A stretch of 50,471 nt of DNA, taken from assembly GCA_022842985.1 (NCBI GenBank), contig JALHON010000003.1, positions 1 to 50,471 on the forward strand, read 5' to 3'. The notes beneath the pieces are model-generated. The model did not search any database and was not told the origin of the DNA. It saw nothing but the letters and a program-made list of their open reading frames with translations. Each line of letters starts with the position of its first letter. Positions within the stretch are counted from its first letter, which is position 1. A program made the position numbers and the translations under genes. Source of the stretch: Acidobacteriota bacterium. GTDB taxonomy: Bacteria > Acidobacteriota > Vicinamibacteria > Vicinamibacterales > UBA2999. Below, piece after piece: positions 22,347 to 31,264 of this stretch.

Positions 22347-23441
22347 ATGATGACGCGAACGGACCGTGGAACCGGGCCGTGGCTCGCGGCCCTGGCCGTC
22401 GCCGCGACGATGGCGGCCTGCGGGGGGGCACCTTCGGCCACCACCGAAATCACGCTGCTCGGCTATCAGACCGGCGGCTTCCGGGAGCAATACATTAAGG
22501 CCGTCATCGAGCCGTTCGAACGCGCGCACCCGGGCGCGCGCGTCAACTTCTACGGCGTGCGCAACTCGGCCACCGAACTGGCCGTGCTGCGCGGCCACAA
22601 GGGCCAGGACTCGCCGCCGCCGGCCGACGTCACGATCATCGATCTGTCGGTGGCCACGATCGCCCGCGACGAAGGCCTGCTCGACGAAGTGCGCCTCGAT
22701 CGCGTGCCGAACGCGAAGCTGCTGCAGGGGCTCGGCGCCGAGCTCGGCGCCTTCGGCCTGCCCGTCACCTACGACACGCTCGCTCTCGTCTACGACACCC
22801 GCGCGGTCGTGCCGCCGCCGACGAGCTGGAACGCCCTGTGGGACCCGGCCCACACGGGCCGCGTGGTAATTCCCGCCGAGGGCGGCGGCGACATCCAGGC
22901 CATCGCCCTCACCATCGTCGCCAACCGGCTCGCCGGCAACGACGACTACGCCCACGACGTCACGCCGGGCGTCGAGCGCCTCACCGCGCTGGCGCCGCTC
23001 GTGCAGACCTGGGAGCCCAAGCCCGACGCCTACACGCTCGTCGCCAGCGGCAGCGCCGACGTGGCCATCGGCTGGAACGCGCGCAGCCAGTTCCACGTGA
23101 ACGAATCGGGCGGGCGGCTCGGATCGGTGCTGCCGGCCGACGGCACCGTCTCGCAGGTGAACGTGATCGGCGCCGTGAAGGGCACGCGGCAACGCGACCT
23201 GGTCGAGACCTTCATCGATTACGCGCTCGGCGCCGAGGCGCAGGCGCGCTTCTCGGCGGCGATGTACTACGCGCCCACCAACACCGCCGTGCAGCTCGAC
23301 GCGGCCACCCGCCAGCGCATTCCGCTGCTCGACGCGGCCAACCGCGCCCGGCTCATTCCGGTGGACTGGCTGCAGGTGGGGGCCATGCGAGAGCGGATCC
23401 TGGAACCGTGGCGGCGCACGATCATTCCGGCCAGCCGATGA
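22347..23441 (+). CDS. ABC transporter substrate-binding lipoprotein (PotD-like)
   Basis: A 364-residue extracytoplasmic binding protein. The N-terminus has a lipoprotein signal (WLAALAVAATMAACGG, Cys at about 26). The mature part has the family-1/PotD-type fold: ITLLGYQTGGFREQYIKAVIEPFERAHPGARV, GLPVTYDTLALVYDT, SWNALWDPAHTGRVVIPAEG and a C-terminal APTNTAVQLDAATRQRIP. The ligand may be a polyamine-like or other small organic compound. It overlaps the ATPase start by 4 bp (ATGA), so the four transporter genes form one operon. Confidence 0.9.
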   Translation: MMTRTDRGTGPWLAALAVAATMAACGGAPSATTEITLLGYQTGGFREQYIKAVIEPFERAHPGARVNFYGVRNSATELAVLRGHKGQDSPPPADVTIIDLSVATIARDEGLLDEVRLDRVPNAKLLQGLGAELGAFGLPVTYDTLALVYDTRAVVPPPTSWNALWDPAHTGRVVIPAEGGGDIQAIALTIVANRLAGNDDYAHDVTPGVERLTALAPLVQTWEPKPDAYTLVASGSADVAIGWNARSQFHVNESGGRLGSVLPADGTVSQVNVIGAVKGTRQRDLVETFIDYALGAEAQARFSAAMYYAPTNTAVQLDAATRQRIPLLDAANRARLIPVDWLQVGAMRERILEPWRRTIIPASR

Positions 23442-24499
23442 CGCGGTCGGCGGCGCTGACGCTGCGCGGCGTCACCAAGCACTTCGGCGCGGCGGTGGCC
23501 GTCGACGGCGTGAGCCTGGACGTGGCGCCAGGCTCGATGCTGGGCCTGCTCGGCCCGTCGGGCTGCGGCAAGACGACCGTGCTGCGCGCGATCGCCGGGC
23601 TGGTGCCGGTCACCGCCGGCACCATCACGGTGGACGGCGAGGACATCACCGCGCGTCCGCCGCACGGCCGCGACATCGGCCTGGTGTTCCAGCAATACGC
23701 GCTCTTCCCGCACCTGTCGGTGGCGGCGAATGTCGGCTTCGGCCTCGAGATGCGCGGCGTGGCCGCGGCCGAGCGGCGGACGCGCGTGGCCGAGGCCCTG
23801 GCCATGGTGCAGCTCTCGGGATTGGATGGCAGGCGCCCACGCGAGCTGTCGGGCGGCCAGCAGCAGCGCGTGGCTCTCGCCCGCGCGCTCGTCATCCGCC
23901 CGCGCATCCTGCTGCTCGACGAGCCGCTCTCGAACCTCGACGCGCGCCTGCGCGACGAGCTGCGCGTCGAAATCCGCAGGATCCAGCAGCGCCTCCGCAT
24001 CACGACCGTGTTCGTCACGCACGACCAGGCCGAGGCGCTGGCCATGTGCGACGTCGTCGGCGTGATGTCGCAGGGCCGGGTGGCGCAGATCGGCCCGCCG
24101 GCCGAGATCTACGAGCGGCCGGTGTCGCGGATGGTGGCCGAGTTCGTCGGCCGGCTCAACACCTGGCCGTGCGAGGTGGTGGCTCCGGGACGCATTCGTC
24201 TCGACGGCCGCGAGATGCCGGCGGCCACCGACGGCGTGGCGAATGGCGCGGCACTCGCCACGATCCGGCCGCACCGCCTGCTGCTCGGCGGGGCGGCGCC
24301 GGCCGGCGCCCTGAACCACGTCACCGGGCAGGTGACGCACGTGGCCTACGTCGGCGACCTCGTGCAGTATCACGTCGCCGCCGGCGCCCTGCAGCTCAGG
24401 GTCGAGGCGCACGCCGCCCGTCATGCCGAGACGCACCGCGTCGGTGATGTCGTGGAGTGCCGCTGGTGGCCCGACGATCTGCGGGTGTTCGGGGCGTAG
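23438..24499 (+). CDS. ABC transporter ATPase (PotA-like)
   Basis: A 353-residue ATPase of the spermidine/putrescine-iron type that powers import. Walker A is GPSGCGKTT, the Q-loop is VFQQYALFPHLSV, the signature is LSGGQQQRVALARAL, Walker B is ILLLDEPLSNLDA and the switch His is in VTHDQAEAL. The C-terminal TOBE domain (about 270-353) is present. Overlaps the upstream gene by 4 bp; the first permease follows after 3 bp. Confidence 0.96.
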   Translation: MTRSAALTLRGVTKHFGAAVAVDGVSLDVAPGSMLGLLGPSGCGKTTVLRAIAGLVPVTAGTITVDGEDITARPPHGRDIGLVFQQYALFPHLSVAANVGFGLEMRGVAAAERRTRVAEALAMVQLSGLDGRRPRELSGGQQQRVALARALVIRPRILLLDEPLSNLDARLRDELRVEIRRIQQRLRITTVFVTHDQAEALAMCDVVGVMSQGRVAQIGPPAEIYERPVSRMVAEFVGRLNTWPCEVVAPGRIRLDGREMPAATDGVANGAALATIRPHRLLLGGAAPAGALNHVTGQVTHVAYVGDLVQYHVAAGALQLRVEAHAARHAETHRVGDVVECRWWPDDLRVFGA

Positions 24500-24502
24500 G
24501 CG

Positions 24503-25345
24503 ATGACCGTCACCGCCCGCCGCGCCGTGCTGCTGCTCACGCCGATCATGGCGCTCATCGCCGCGGCCTTCGTCTGGCCGGCGCTGCGCCTGGGCCGGAT
24601 CTCGCTCGTCCAGGCCAGTGCGAGCGGCGCCATGACCGACGCGGTCACCGTCGCCAACTACACGACCTTCTTCACCGAGCCGGCCAATCTCGAGCTGGCC
24701 GCCAACTCGCTGCTCCTGAGCCTCGTCGTCACGCTGGCAACGCTCGTCTGCGCCTATCCGCTGGCCATCGTCCTGCACCGCGCATCGTCACGCTGGCAGC
24801 CGCTGCTCTTCGCGCTCACCATCTCGCCGCTGCTCGTCAGCAGCGTCGTGCGCACCTACGGCTGGATGGCCCTGCTGGGTGATCGCGGGCCGGTCAACGC
24901 GCTGCTCGTCGCCGCCGGCATCGTTCCCGAGCCGGTGCGGCTGGTGAACAACGCCCTCGGCGTGGCCATCGGCCTGGTCGAGATCCTGATGCCCTACATG
25001 ACGCTGTCGCTGGTTGCCGGCTTCGGCCGCCTCGACGTGGCCTACGAGGAGGCCGCCGCGTCGCTCGGTGCCGGTCCGGTGCAGCGCTTCCGCCGCGTCG
25101 TGCTGCCGCTGACGCTGCCCGGCGTGGCGCTCGGCTGCGGGCTGGTGTTCGTGCTGACGATGAGTTCGTTCATCACGCCGAAGCTGCTCGGCGGCGGCCG
25201 CGTGTTCCTGCTCGCCACCGAGATCTACGACCTGGCGATCGTGCGGCTGCAGTGGCCCACCGCGGCCACGCTCGCCATGGTGGTGCTGGCCGTGCTCGGC
25301 CTGACGACGGCGTGGTTCCCGCGCCTGACGCGGAGGTTCGACTGA
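24503..25345 (+). CDS. ABC transporter permease 1 (PotB-like)
   Basis: A 280-residue inner-membrane permease with about six helices. The EAA loop that docks on the ATPase is EEAAASLGAGPVQRFRRVVLPL. A large periplasmic loop follows helix 1 (LGRISLVQASASGAMTDAV...), as in PotB. It overlaps the next permease by one base (TGATG). Confidence 0.95.
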   Translation: MTVTARRAVLLLTPIMALIAAAFVWPALRLGRISLVQASASGAMTDAVTVANYTTFFTEPANLELAANSLLLSLVVTLATLVCAYPLAIVLHRASSRWQPLLFALTISPLLVSSVVRTYGWMALLGDRGPVNALLVAAGIVPEPVRLVNNALGVAIGLVEILMPYMTLSLVAGFGRLDVAYEEAAASLGAGPVQRFRRVVLPLTLPGVALGCGLVFVLTMSSFITPKLLGGGRVFLLATEIYDLAIVRLQWPTAATLAMVVLAVLGLTTAWFPRLTRRFD

Positions 25346-26136
25346 TGGTCGGCACCTCGCGCTACGGCGCCGGCGCCGTCGTCGTGGCGCTCTACCTGTT
25401 CCTGCTGGCGCCGATCGCGATCGTGCTGCCGCTGTCGTTCAGCGGCGACAGCTACCTGTCGTTTCCGCCGGCGTCGTGGAGCCTGCGCTGGTACGTCGCC
25501 CTGCTGTCGCACGACGGCCTGACCGGCGCCTTCAAGGTCAGCGTGGCCCTGGCGTCGGTGGTGACGGCGCTGGCGCTGCTGTGCGGCACGACGGCGGCCT
25601 ACGCGCTGGCCCGCGGCACGTTTCGCGGCCGCGACGCGCTGCTGGCGCTCTTCACGGCGCCGCTGCTGCTGCCCTCGGTCATCCTCGGTCTGGCCCTGCT
25701 GCTGACGTTCTCGTCGTGGGGCCTGCTCGGCACCTATCCGGGCGTCGTGCTCGCGCATCTGGTGCTGTGCACGCCCTACGTCGTGCGCATCATGACCACG
25801 GCGCTCGCCACGCTGCCGCCCGGTGTCGAGGACGCCGCCGCCACGCTGGGCGCCGCGCCGGGCGTCGTCTTCCGCCGCGTCACGCTGCCGCTGCTGCTGC
25901 CGGCCGTGACGGCCAGCGCGGTCCTGAGCTTCCTCATCTCGTTCGACGAGGTGGTGGTGTCGCTCTTCGTCACCGGCCCGCGCCTCGTCACGCTGCCGGT
26001 CGAGATCTTCAACTACGTGGACACGCGCACCGACCCGCTCATTGCCGCCGTGTCGGTGGTGCTGGTGGCGGGTACCCTGGCCGGCGTCGTGCTCATCGAG
26101 CGCGCCGTCGGACTGCGGCGGGCCGTGGGCGGCTGA
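25345..26136 (+). CDS. ABC transporter permease 2 (PotC-like)
   Basis: A 263-residue inner-membrane permease, partner of the preceding gene. About six helices, with the EAA loop EDAAATLGAAPGVVFRRVTLPLLLP. The motif VSLFVTGPRLVTLPVEIFNY is typical of PotC. The ATG at 25345 shares a base with the previous stop. It ends 17 bp before the aldolase gene, which has its own -10 box. Confidence 0.95.
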   Translation: MVGTSRYGAGAVVVALYLFLLAPIAIVLPLSFSGDSYLSFPPASWSLRWYVALLSHDGLTGAFKVSVALASVVTALALLCGTTAAYALARGTFRGRDALLALFTAPLLLPSVILGLALLLTFSSWGLLGTYPGVVLAHLVLCTPYVVRIMTTALATLPPGVEDAAATLGAAPGVVFRRVTLPLLLPAVTASAVLSFLISFDEVVVSLFVTGPRLVTLPVEIFNYVDTRTDPLIAAVSVVLVAGTLAGVVLIERAVGLRRAVGG

Positions 26137-26140
26137 TAGA

Positions 26141-26146
26141 TAGAAT
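26141..26146 (+). promoter_or_regulatory. -10 box of the aldolase gene
   Basis: TAGAAT lies 7 nt before the ATG at 26154, supporting that start over the ATG at 26145. Confidence 0.4.
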
Positions 26147-26153
26147 GGCGGCC

Positions 26154-26900
26154 ATGCCCGACTCGCTCGACCGTATCTCGTTCTGGCTGTCGCACCCGCA
26201 GGTGCCCTACGTCGAGGTGCTGCACGCCATGGGCGCGCGCCACCTGCTCATCGACCTGGAGCACGGCGCCTTCGACCTGACCGTCCTCGATCAGTTCCTG
26301 GCGCTCGTGAAGGCCCTGGGCTTCACGGTGCTGGTGAAGACGCTGGCGCCGACCACCGAGGCCATCCAGCAGGTGCTCGACTTCGGCGCCGACGGCGCCG
26401 TCGTGCCGCACCTGGGCGACCTGGCCCACGCCCGCGGCGTGCTGGCGGCGGGCAAGTTCCCGCCGCTCGGCCTGCGCAGCTACTCGGGCGGCCGGTCGGC
26501 CGGCTACCAGCGCGCCACCGGCACGTACTTCGACGACACGAACCGGCGGGTGAAGACCTACGCGATGATCGAGACGGCCGAAAGCCTGGCCGCGGTGGAG
26601 GCCATTGCGGCGCTCGACACGGTAGACGGGTTGTTTCCCGGGCCGAGCGACCTGGCCCTGGCGCGCGGCCGCGGCGCCTACACCTTTACGGCTGACGATC
26701 GGGCCGACCTCACGCGGGTGGCCGCGGCGGCGCGGGCCGCCGGCAAACCGTGGATCATGCCCGGCTGGACGCCGGCCGAGCGGATTTTCGCCGTCGAGCA
26801 GGGCGCCGAGCGTATCGTAGTGGCCAGTCAGCACGGCGTGGTCCGGGCCGGCGTGACCGCCACGCTCGACGCGCTGCGCAAGGACGCCATCATCGAGTGA
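26154..26900 (+). CDS. HpcH/HpaI-type aldolase
   Basis: A 248-residue TIM-barrel class II aldolase of the HpcH/HpaI family, which cleaves or forms 2-keto-3-deoxy-type acids with a divalent metal. Visible parts are IDLEHGAFDL with the catalytic His, DGAVVPHLGD, the metal Glu in MIETAESLAAVEAI and the metal Asp in GLFPGPSDLALARG. It is cytoplasmic. An in-frame ATG at 26145 is an alternative start. It is in one direction with the transporter and the next two enzymes, which suggests it acts on the imported compound. Confidence 0.9.
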   Translation: MPDSLDRISFWLSHPQVPYVEVLHAMGARHLLIDLEHGAFDLTVLDQFLALVKALGFTVLVKTLAPTTEAIQQVLDFGADGAVVPHLGDLAHARGVLAAGKFPPLGLRSYSGGRSAGYQRATGTYFDDTNRRVKTYAMIETAESLAAVEAIAALDTVDGLFPGPSDLALARGRGAYTFTADDRADLTRVAAAARAAGKPWIMPGWTPAERIFAVEQGAERIVVASQHGVVRAGVTATLDALRKDAIIE

Positions 26901-26937
26901 TGCGTTCGGCTCAACCCGTACGCCAGGAGCAGCGCCC

Positions 26938-27774
26938 GTGAAGGCCACCCTCATCCAGAACAACGCCGGCACCGACCGGGCCAGGAACCTGCGCGACGTC
27001 GAGGCGCTCATCACGCGCGCTGTCGACGTCGACCGGCCCGACCTGGTCGTTCTGCCCGAGTACTTCGAGCTCTACGGCGGGCCCGCGGGCCACCGCGTGA
27101 CCGCCGCCGAGCCGCTGCCGGGCGGCGCCGCCTATGCCGCCATGCAGGCCGTGGCCAGGACCCATCGCATCTGGGTGCACGCCGGCAGCATGATCGAGCG
27201 CATCCCCGGCGAGCCGCGCGTCCACAACACGACCGTCGTCTTCAATCGCGACGGCCGCGAGGTGGCGCGCTACCGCAAGATGCACCTGTTCGACATCATC
27301 GCCCCCGATGGCCACGCGCACCGCGAGTCGGCCACGGTGAAGCCGGGCGACGACATCGTGCTCTACGACCTCGAGGGCCTGACGATCGGCTGCACGATCT
27401 GCTACGACCTGCGCTTCAGCGAGCTCTACGTGGCGCTGGCAAAGGCCGGCGCCGACATCATCGTGGTGCCGGCGGCGTTCGCGCTGCTCACCGGCAAGGA
27501 CCACTGGGAAGTGCTGCTGCGCGCCCGCGCCATCGAGACACAGACCTACGTGCTGGCCGCCGGCCAGTGCGGCAACTACGACGCCGGCGGCACCACGCGG
27601 CAGACCTACGGACACTCGCTCGTCTGCGATCCGTGGGGACACGTCATCGCACGCGCCTCCGACGGCGTCGGTTTCGTGACGGCGCGGATCGAGCCGTCCG
27701 AGATCGCGCGCGTGCGCGGCCTCATCCCCATGCGCGAGCACCGCCGCCTGGGCCTTGCCGCCCCCGTATCGTGA
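26938..27774 (+). CDS. carbon-nitrogen hydrolase (nitrilase superfamily amidase)
   Basis: A 278-residue amidase. The Glu-Lys-Cys triad is seen in LPEYFELY, YRKMHLFD and GCTICYDLRFSELY. The closest known groups are omega-amidase, Nit1/Nit2 and N-carbamoylputrescine amidase; the exact substrate cannot be told. The GTG start has AGGAG about 8 bases upstream. It overlaps the next gene by 4 bases (GTGA), so the two are translationally coupled. It probably frees ammonia from an imported amide. Confidence 0.93.
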   Translation: MKATLIQNNAGTDRARNLRDVEALITRAVDVDRPDLVVLPEYFELYGGPAGHRVTAAEPLPGGAAYAAMQAVARTHRIWVHAGSMIERIPGEPRVHNTTVVFNRDGREVARYRKMHLFDIIAPDGHAHRESATVKPGDDIVLYDLEGLTIGCTICYDLRFSELYVALAKAGADIIVVPAAFALLTGKDHWEVLLRARAIETQTYVLAAGQCGNYDAGGTTRQTYGHSLVCDPWGHVIARASDGVGFVTARIEPSEIARVRGLIPMREHRRLGLAAPVS

Positions 27775-28445
27775 CGCCCTACACGATTCACGACATGCCG
27801 CTGCCAGTGCCGCCGGCGGCGCTGGCCGCACTGGCGCAGTGCGAGACGGCCACCATCGGCCACTGGCGGCATCTCGGCTTCATGCACCGCGCCATTCAGT
27901 CGCTGCTGCGCGGCCGGCGCGTCGTCGGCACCGCCGTCACTCTGGCCATCCCGGGGCCGGATTCGACCCTGCTGCACCATGCGCTCGGCCTGCTGCGGCC
28001 GGGCGACATCCTGGTCATCGATCGCCTGGGCGACGACCGCCATGCGTGCTGGGGCGGCGCGGTGACGCTGGCGGCGAAGGCCGCCGGCGCGGCGGCCGGC
28101 ATCGTCGACGGCCCGTGCACCGACCTGGCCGAGATCGAGGCGTCGGAGTTCCCGGTGTGGGCACGCGGCATCGCGCCCATCACCACGCGGCTCTACGACC
28201 TGGGCGGCTACATGAACGTGCCGGTCTCGTGCGGCGGTGCGGTGGTGCATCCGGGCGACGCCGTGCTGGCCGACGACAGCGGTGTCGTCGTGCTGCCGCC
28301 GGCCGACCTGGCCGCCGTCACAAAGGAGGCGCTGGCCAGGCAGGCCATGAGCGCCGAACGCGAGCGCGCCATTCGCGAGGACGGGGCACGCCTCGGTGAT
28401 CTCACGGGCGCGTCTGCCAAGGTTCGCGCCCGCCTCGCCCCGTAG
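27771..28445 (+). CDS. RraA-like aldolase/decarboxylase
   Basis: A 224-residue protein of the RraA/HMG-aldolase family (4-hydroxy-4-methyl-2-oxoglutarate aldolase and oxaloacetate decarboxylase members). Family marks are GTAVTLAIPGPD, LRPGDILVIDRLGD, WGGAVTLAAKAAGAAAGIVDG and HPGDAVLADDSGVVVLP. The usual VDGxxRD reads VDGPCTD, so the conserved Arg is replaced, which may alter catalysis or substrate. GTG overlaps the previous stop; an in-frame ATG at 27795 is the alternative. The 3' end overlaps the convergent M50 gene by 44 bp. Confidence 0.88.
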   Translation: MTPYTIHDMPLPVPPAALAALAQCETATIGHWRHLGFMHRAIQSLLRGRRVVGTAVTLAIPGPDSTLLHHALGLLRPGDILVIDRLGDDRHACWGGAVTLAAKAAGAAAGIVDGPCTDLAEIEASEFPVWARGIAPITTRLYDLGGYMNVPVSCGGAVVHPGDAVLADDSGVVVLPPADLAAVTKEALARQAMSAERERAIREDGARLGDLTGASAKVRARLAP

Positions 28446-29607
28446 GCGCCGGCCGGGTCGGTGAGACGCACGTGCGACCCGCGCCTTCGCACGCCTCGCC
28501 GATCGACGCCCGCGTCATGCGTTCGAGCAGGGGCGTGGCGCCGCCCATCTCTTCGGTGGCCAACGCGGCCAGGGCCTCGTCCACTGTCTTCCTGGCCTCG
28601 TCGTGCGCGCCCCGGCGCCAGAGCACTGCCGCCCACGCGCGCAGACGTGTACTCTCGGACATGATCGGCGCCTCGGCGGCGGCTGCGTACTCGCGTTCGG
28701 CCTGCGCCAGATCTCCGCCCTGCACCGCCAGCCACCACGCGTATTCGAGCTGCACTGCCGCGCGAAGCATCGGCGGGTGCACCGCGGCCGCCGTCCGGGC
28801 GCGCATCAACACGGTCTCTGCCTCGTCGACGGCGTCGCGATCGAGGCACCAGAAATAGACCGACAGCAGGCCCGGCACCTCCTGCGGGTAGGCGGCCGGC
28901 TCGGCGAGAATCGCCTGCATGATCGCGGCGTCCCAAGTGGACGGACGCCGCCCGGCGCTCATCGCGCTCGCGATCGCCATCATGCGGCATTCGCGCGCGC
29001 TCGCCGTCCCGCCGCGCCACAGGTCGAGCAAGCGTGCGCCGTCGCTCCGCATGCCGCCCATGTTGGTGGGCAGGCTCGTGGCGACGCCGATGAGGAGCGA
29101 GGTCACGGCCACGAGGATCCACGGATCACCTCCGGGGCGCCGGGCCGCGGCCCACGCGGCGGCGGCGAGTGCCAGCGAGGCGAGCGGACCCGCAGCAATT
29201 GTCCACGCCAACCGCCGTGGCAGATCGTGATCGCCGTCCGGCAGGAGCATCACCGCGCCGCCCCGGAGCTGCGGCAGCCGGTTCCAGCCAGGGCGCAGCC
29301 GTCCGTGTTGCCGTGTGATCCGCAGGGGGCCAAGCGTCATCCACTTGAACTGGAAGCCGAGCACGCGGCCGGCCGCCACGTGACCACACTCGTGCACCAC
29401 GATGGGCACGATCAGACTGGCGAGCACCGCCACGGCGAGCCACGGCGACGGCCTGAGGCGGGCCTCGTGTCCCAACGCGAAGCCCGCGAGCCCGGCGAGG
29501 AAGCCGAGCAGGGCTGCCACCAGCACCACACCCACCAGTCGCCACGCACGCGCGCGGTTGGTGCGTGGCACGGCTGCTGACAGGCGATCGGACGACACGA
29601 CGGCCAT
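28402..29607 (-). CDS. M50-family membrane metalloprotease with C-terminal helical repeats
   Basis: A 401-residue integral membrane protein. After a TM segment (VGVVLVAALLGFLAGLAGFAL) comes LIVPIVVHECGHVAAGRVLGF, where HECGH is the zinc motif HExxH of site-2 proteases. More TM segments follow to about residue 190. The soluble C-terminal 200 residues look like TPR-type helix pairs (AVDEAETVLMRARTAAAV, LAQAEREYAAAAEAP, HDEARKTVDEALAAL). The site-2 second metal motif could be LPTNMGGMRSDGARLLD near residue 170 (NxxG..DG). Its substrate is unknown. Confidence 0.85.
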   Translation of the reverse strand: MAVVSSDRLSAAVPRTNRARAWRLVGVVLVAALLGFLAGLAGFALGHEARLRPSPWLAVAVLASLIVPIVVHECGHVAAGRVLGFQFKWMTLGPLRITRQHGRLRPGWNRLPQLRGGAVMLLPDGDHDLPRRLAWTIAAGPLASLALAAAAWAAARRPGGDPWILVAVTSLLIGVATSLPTNMGGMRSDGARLLDLWRGGTASARECRMMAIASAMSAGRRPSTWDAAIMQAILAEPAAYPQEVPGLLSVYFWCLDRDAVDEAETVLMRARTAAAVHPPMLRAAVQLEYAWWLAVQGGDLAQAEREYAAAAEAPIMSESTRLRAWAAVLWRRGAHDEARKTVDEALAALATEEMGGATPLLERMTRASIGEACEGAGRTCVSPTRPAPTGRGGREPWQTRP

Positions 29608-29617
29608 GGCGCGCCAG

Positions 29618-30316
29618 CTATGCGGAATGTGCCGGATCCGCGGGCGAGGTCCCGGCCGGCGGCACCTTGTGCGGGTCGTGGCGCCACACCCAGTACGAGT
29701 ACGCCATCGACCACACGGCCATGCCGACCGATCCGCCGATGACGAGCACCGGAAGTGCGCGGCGGCCGGCGAACGGCGCCGCGGCCATCACGACGAGGCC
29801 GAGCGCGACCATCAGCCAGCCGCCAACGCGGTGCGTGCGCGTCCAGGCGGCCTTGCTCGACAGCGTCCACGGCGTGCGGATGCCGACGAACCAGTTCGGC
29901 CGCAGCTTGCCGAAGCTGTTGCCCAGCACGACGAAGAGACCGCCGAGCAGGATCGGCAGCACCAGCGCGACGTCGACGTGTCGGCCGCGAATCGTGACGT
30001 GCAGCATGGCGTAAACGGCAGCGAGCAGCACGAGCACCGCCAGTCGCACGCTGTCGTAGGTGCCCTGGAACGAGGCGTAGTTCGCGCGGCCAGGATCGGC
30101 AAGCGGCAGGACGCGGAGCAAAACGTACTGCGCCAGCGCCAGGCACGGCAGCACGAGCAGCGCCTCGAACTTGCCACCGTAACCGTCGGCGTCGCCGGCG
30201 GCGTTCCAGTGGATGGGCAGACGATCGGGCGCCGACGGCCACGTCACGGCCGCGGCCAGGAACATGCCGCCGAGAATCGTCAGGTGCAGTGCGTCGATGC
30301 GGCCAGTGGCCTTCAT
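29618..30316 (-). CDS. sdpI: SdpI-family membrane protein
   Basis: A 232-residue inner-membrane protein with about six helices. DUF1648 (LPIHWNAAGDADGYGGK) is at the N-terminus and the SdpI domain (GNSFGKLRPNWFVGIRTPWTLSSKAAWTRTHRVGG) in the second half. In Bacillus, SdpI gives immunity to the SDP toxin and binds the repressor SdpR. Here it follows the sdpR-like gene after one base, so the same pairing is kept, but no sdpC toxin gene is nearby. Confidence 0.92.
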   Translation of the reverse strand: MKATGRIDALHLTILGGMFLAAAVTWPSAPDRLPIHWNAAGDADGYGGKFEALLVLPCLALAQYVLLRVLPLADPGRANYASFQGTYDSVRLAVLVLLAAVYAMLHVTIRGRHVDVALVLPILLGGLFVVLGNSFGKLRPNWFVGIRTPWTLSSKAAWTRTHRVGGWLMVALGLVVMAAAPFAGRRALPVLVIGGSVGMAVWSMAYSYWVWRHDPHKVPPAGTSPADPAHSA

Positions 30317-30317
30317 G

Positions 30318-30605
30318 TCAGCGCCTCTTCCCGCGTGTGCCCACGCCCAGGGCCTGCAGCATCACGCCGAGCGCCTCCTCGGCCACCGATGTGTTCAGGC
30401 TGTACACGATCGACGTCCCCTGGCGCTCCGTGACGACGAGGCCCGCGTCGCGCAGCACCTTGCAATGGCCCGAGATGGTCGAGAACGCCAGAGGGAAACG
30501 CTCGGCCAGTTCACCCGCCGTCAGATCGCGGGTACGCAGCAGCCCGAGGATCTCTCGTCGCGTCGGATCGGCGAGCGCCTTGAAGACGCCGTCGAGATCG
30601 CCCAT
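30318..30605 (-). CDS. sdpR: ArsR-family repressor (SdpR-like)
   Basis: A 95-residue winged-helix regulator. FKALADPTRREILGLLRTRDLTAGELAERFPLAFSTISGHCKVLRDAGLVVTERQGTSIVYSLN is a complete ArsR domain; the metal-binding Cys pair of metal sensors is not present, as in SdpR. It would repress its own operon, with relief when SdpI binds it at the membrane. The palindrome next to its start is the probable operator. Confidence 0.93.
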   Translation of the reverse strand: MGDLDGVFKALADPTRREILGLLRTRDLTAGELAERFPLAFSTISGHCKVLRDAGLVVTERQGTSIVYSLNTSVAEEALGVMLQALGVGTRGKRR

Positions 30606-30637
30606 GGCCTTATTTCGTTATACGCCGAAATATGGCC
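30606..30637 (-). promoter_or_regulatory. operator of sdpR-sdpI
   Basis: Inverted repeat with perfect 7-bp arms (TATTTCG 30611-30617, CGAAATA 30626-30632); the outer GGCC bases also match. It directly precedes the ATG (30605) and includes a minus-strand TATAAC box. This is the usual type of ArsR site. Confidence 0.75.
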
Positions 30638-30910
30638 AGCCGCGGCGGCGGGACATGCGAACGCAGTGACGAGCGTGGGGACGGGCGGTCAGGTGCAACC
30701 GGCCCGGGGCACCCTGGAGCCCCTCAGCTGCTGTCGCGATCACTTCGTGGAGCTGACGCTGCTCTGGTCGACAACGTCGATGCCGGCGCCCCCGGGACGC
30801 GCAGCTTCGGGCAGCCTCGTTGGCTTCCAGGCGATTCGGCCAGACGCGACAATCGCCTGTTGGTGCAGTGCTGCAGCGCCAGCTGAGCGCAATGCCCTCT
30901 GCCGCATGGC

Positions 30911-31264
30911 TCAGCGCAGGAGCTCGGATTCCCGGTAGTACACCGCGGCGCCCGGGTGCAGGGGAATCGGCGCGGCCGGCAGCTCCTGCAGCGGCACGAG
31001 GTTCCAGCGTCCCGCCCGCGCCAGCTCCTGCAGGGCGTCGACGAGTGCTGAAGTCAACCGCCGGCCGAGGGCGTCGTCGATGCCGCGATGGCAGACGAGC
31101 ACGCTCTCGAGTGCGCCACCCGACTCATCCGTGACGGTGCCGTCGATACTCGAGGAACTCAGATTCTGTGCGCGTGCGGGCGCCACGAGCAGCCCACTGG
31201 CCAGGACGACGACCAGGGCGAGGACAGCCGTTCGCGTAATGGGCGACCCAACTCGATTCCCCAT
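30911..31264 (-). pseudogene. chimeric scar: TonB-receptor start joined to TAXI receptor end
   Basis: A 117-residue frame. Residues 1-50 (AVLALVVVLASGLLVAPARA, then SSSSIDGTVTDESGGALESV) look like the signal peptide and carboxypeptidase-regulatory-like start of an Oar-type TonB-dependent receptor. Residues 55-117 (DDALGRRLTSALVDALQELA, IPLHPGAAVYYRESE) look like the end of a TRAP-TAXI solute receptor. A deletion most likely fused two unrelated genes. The frame is open, so a secreted short product is possible but unlikely to be functional. Confidence 0.65.
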
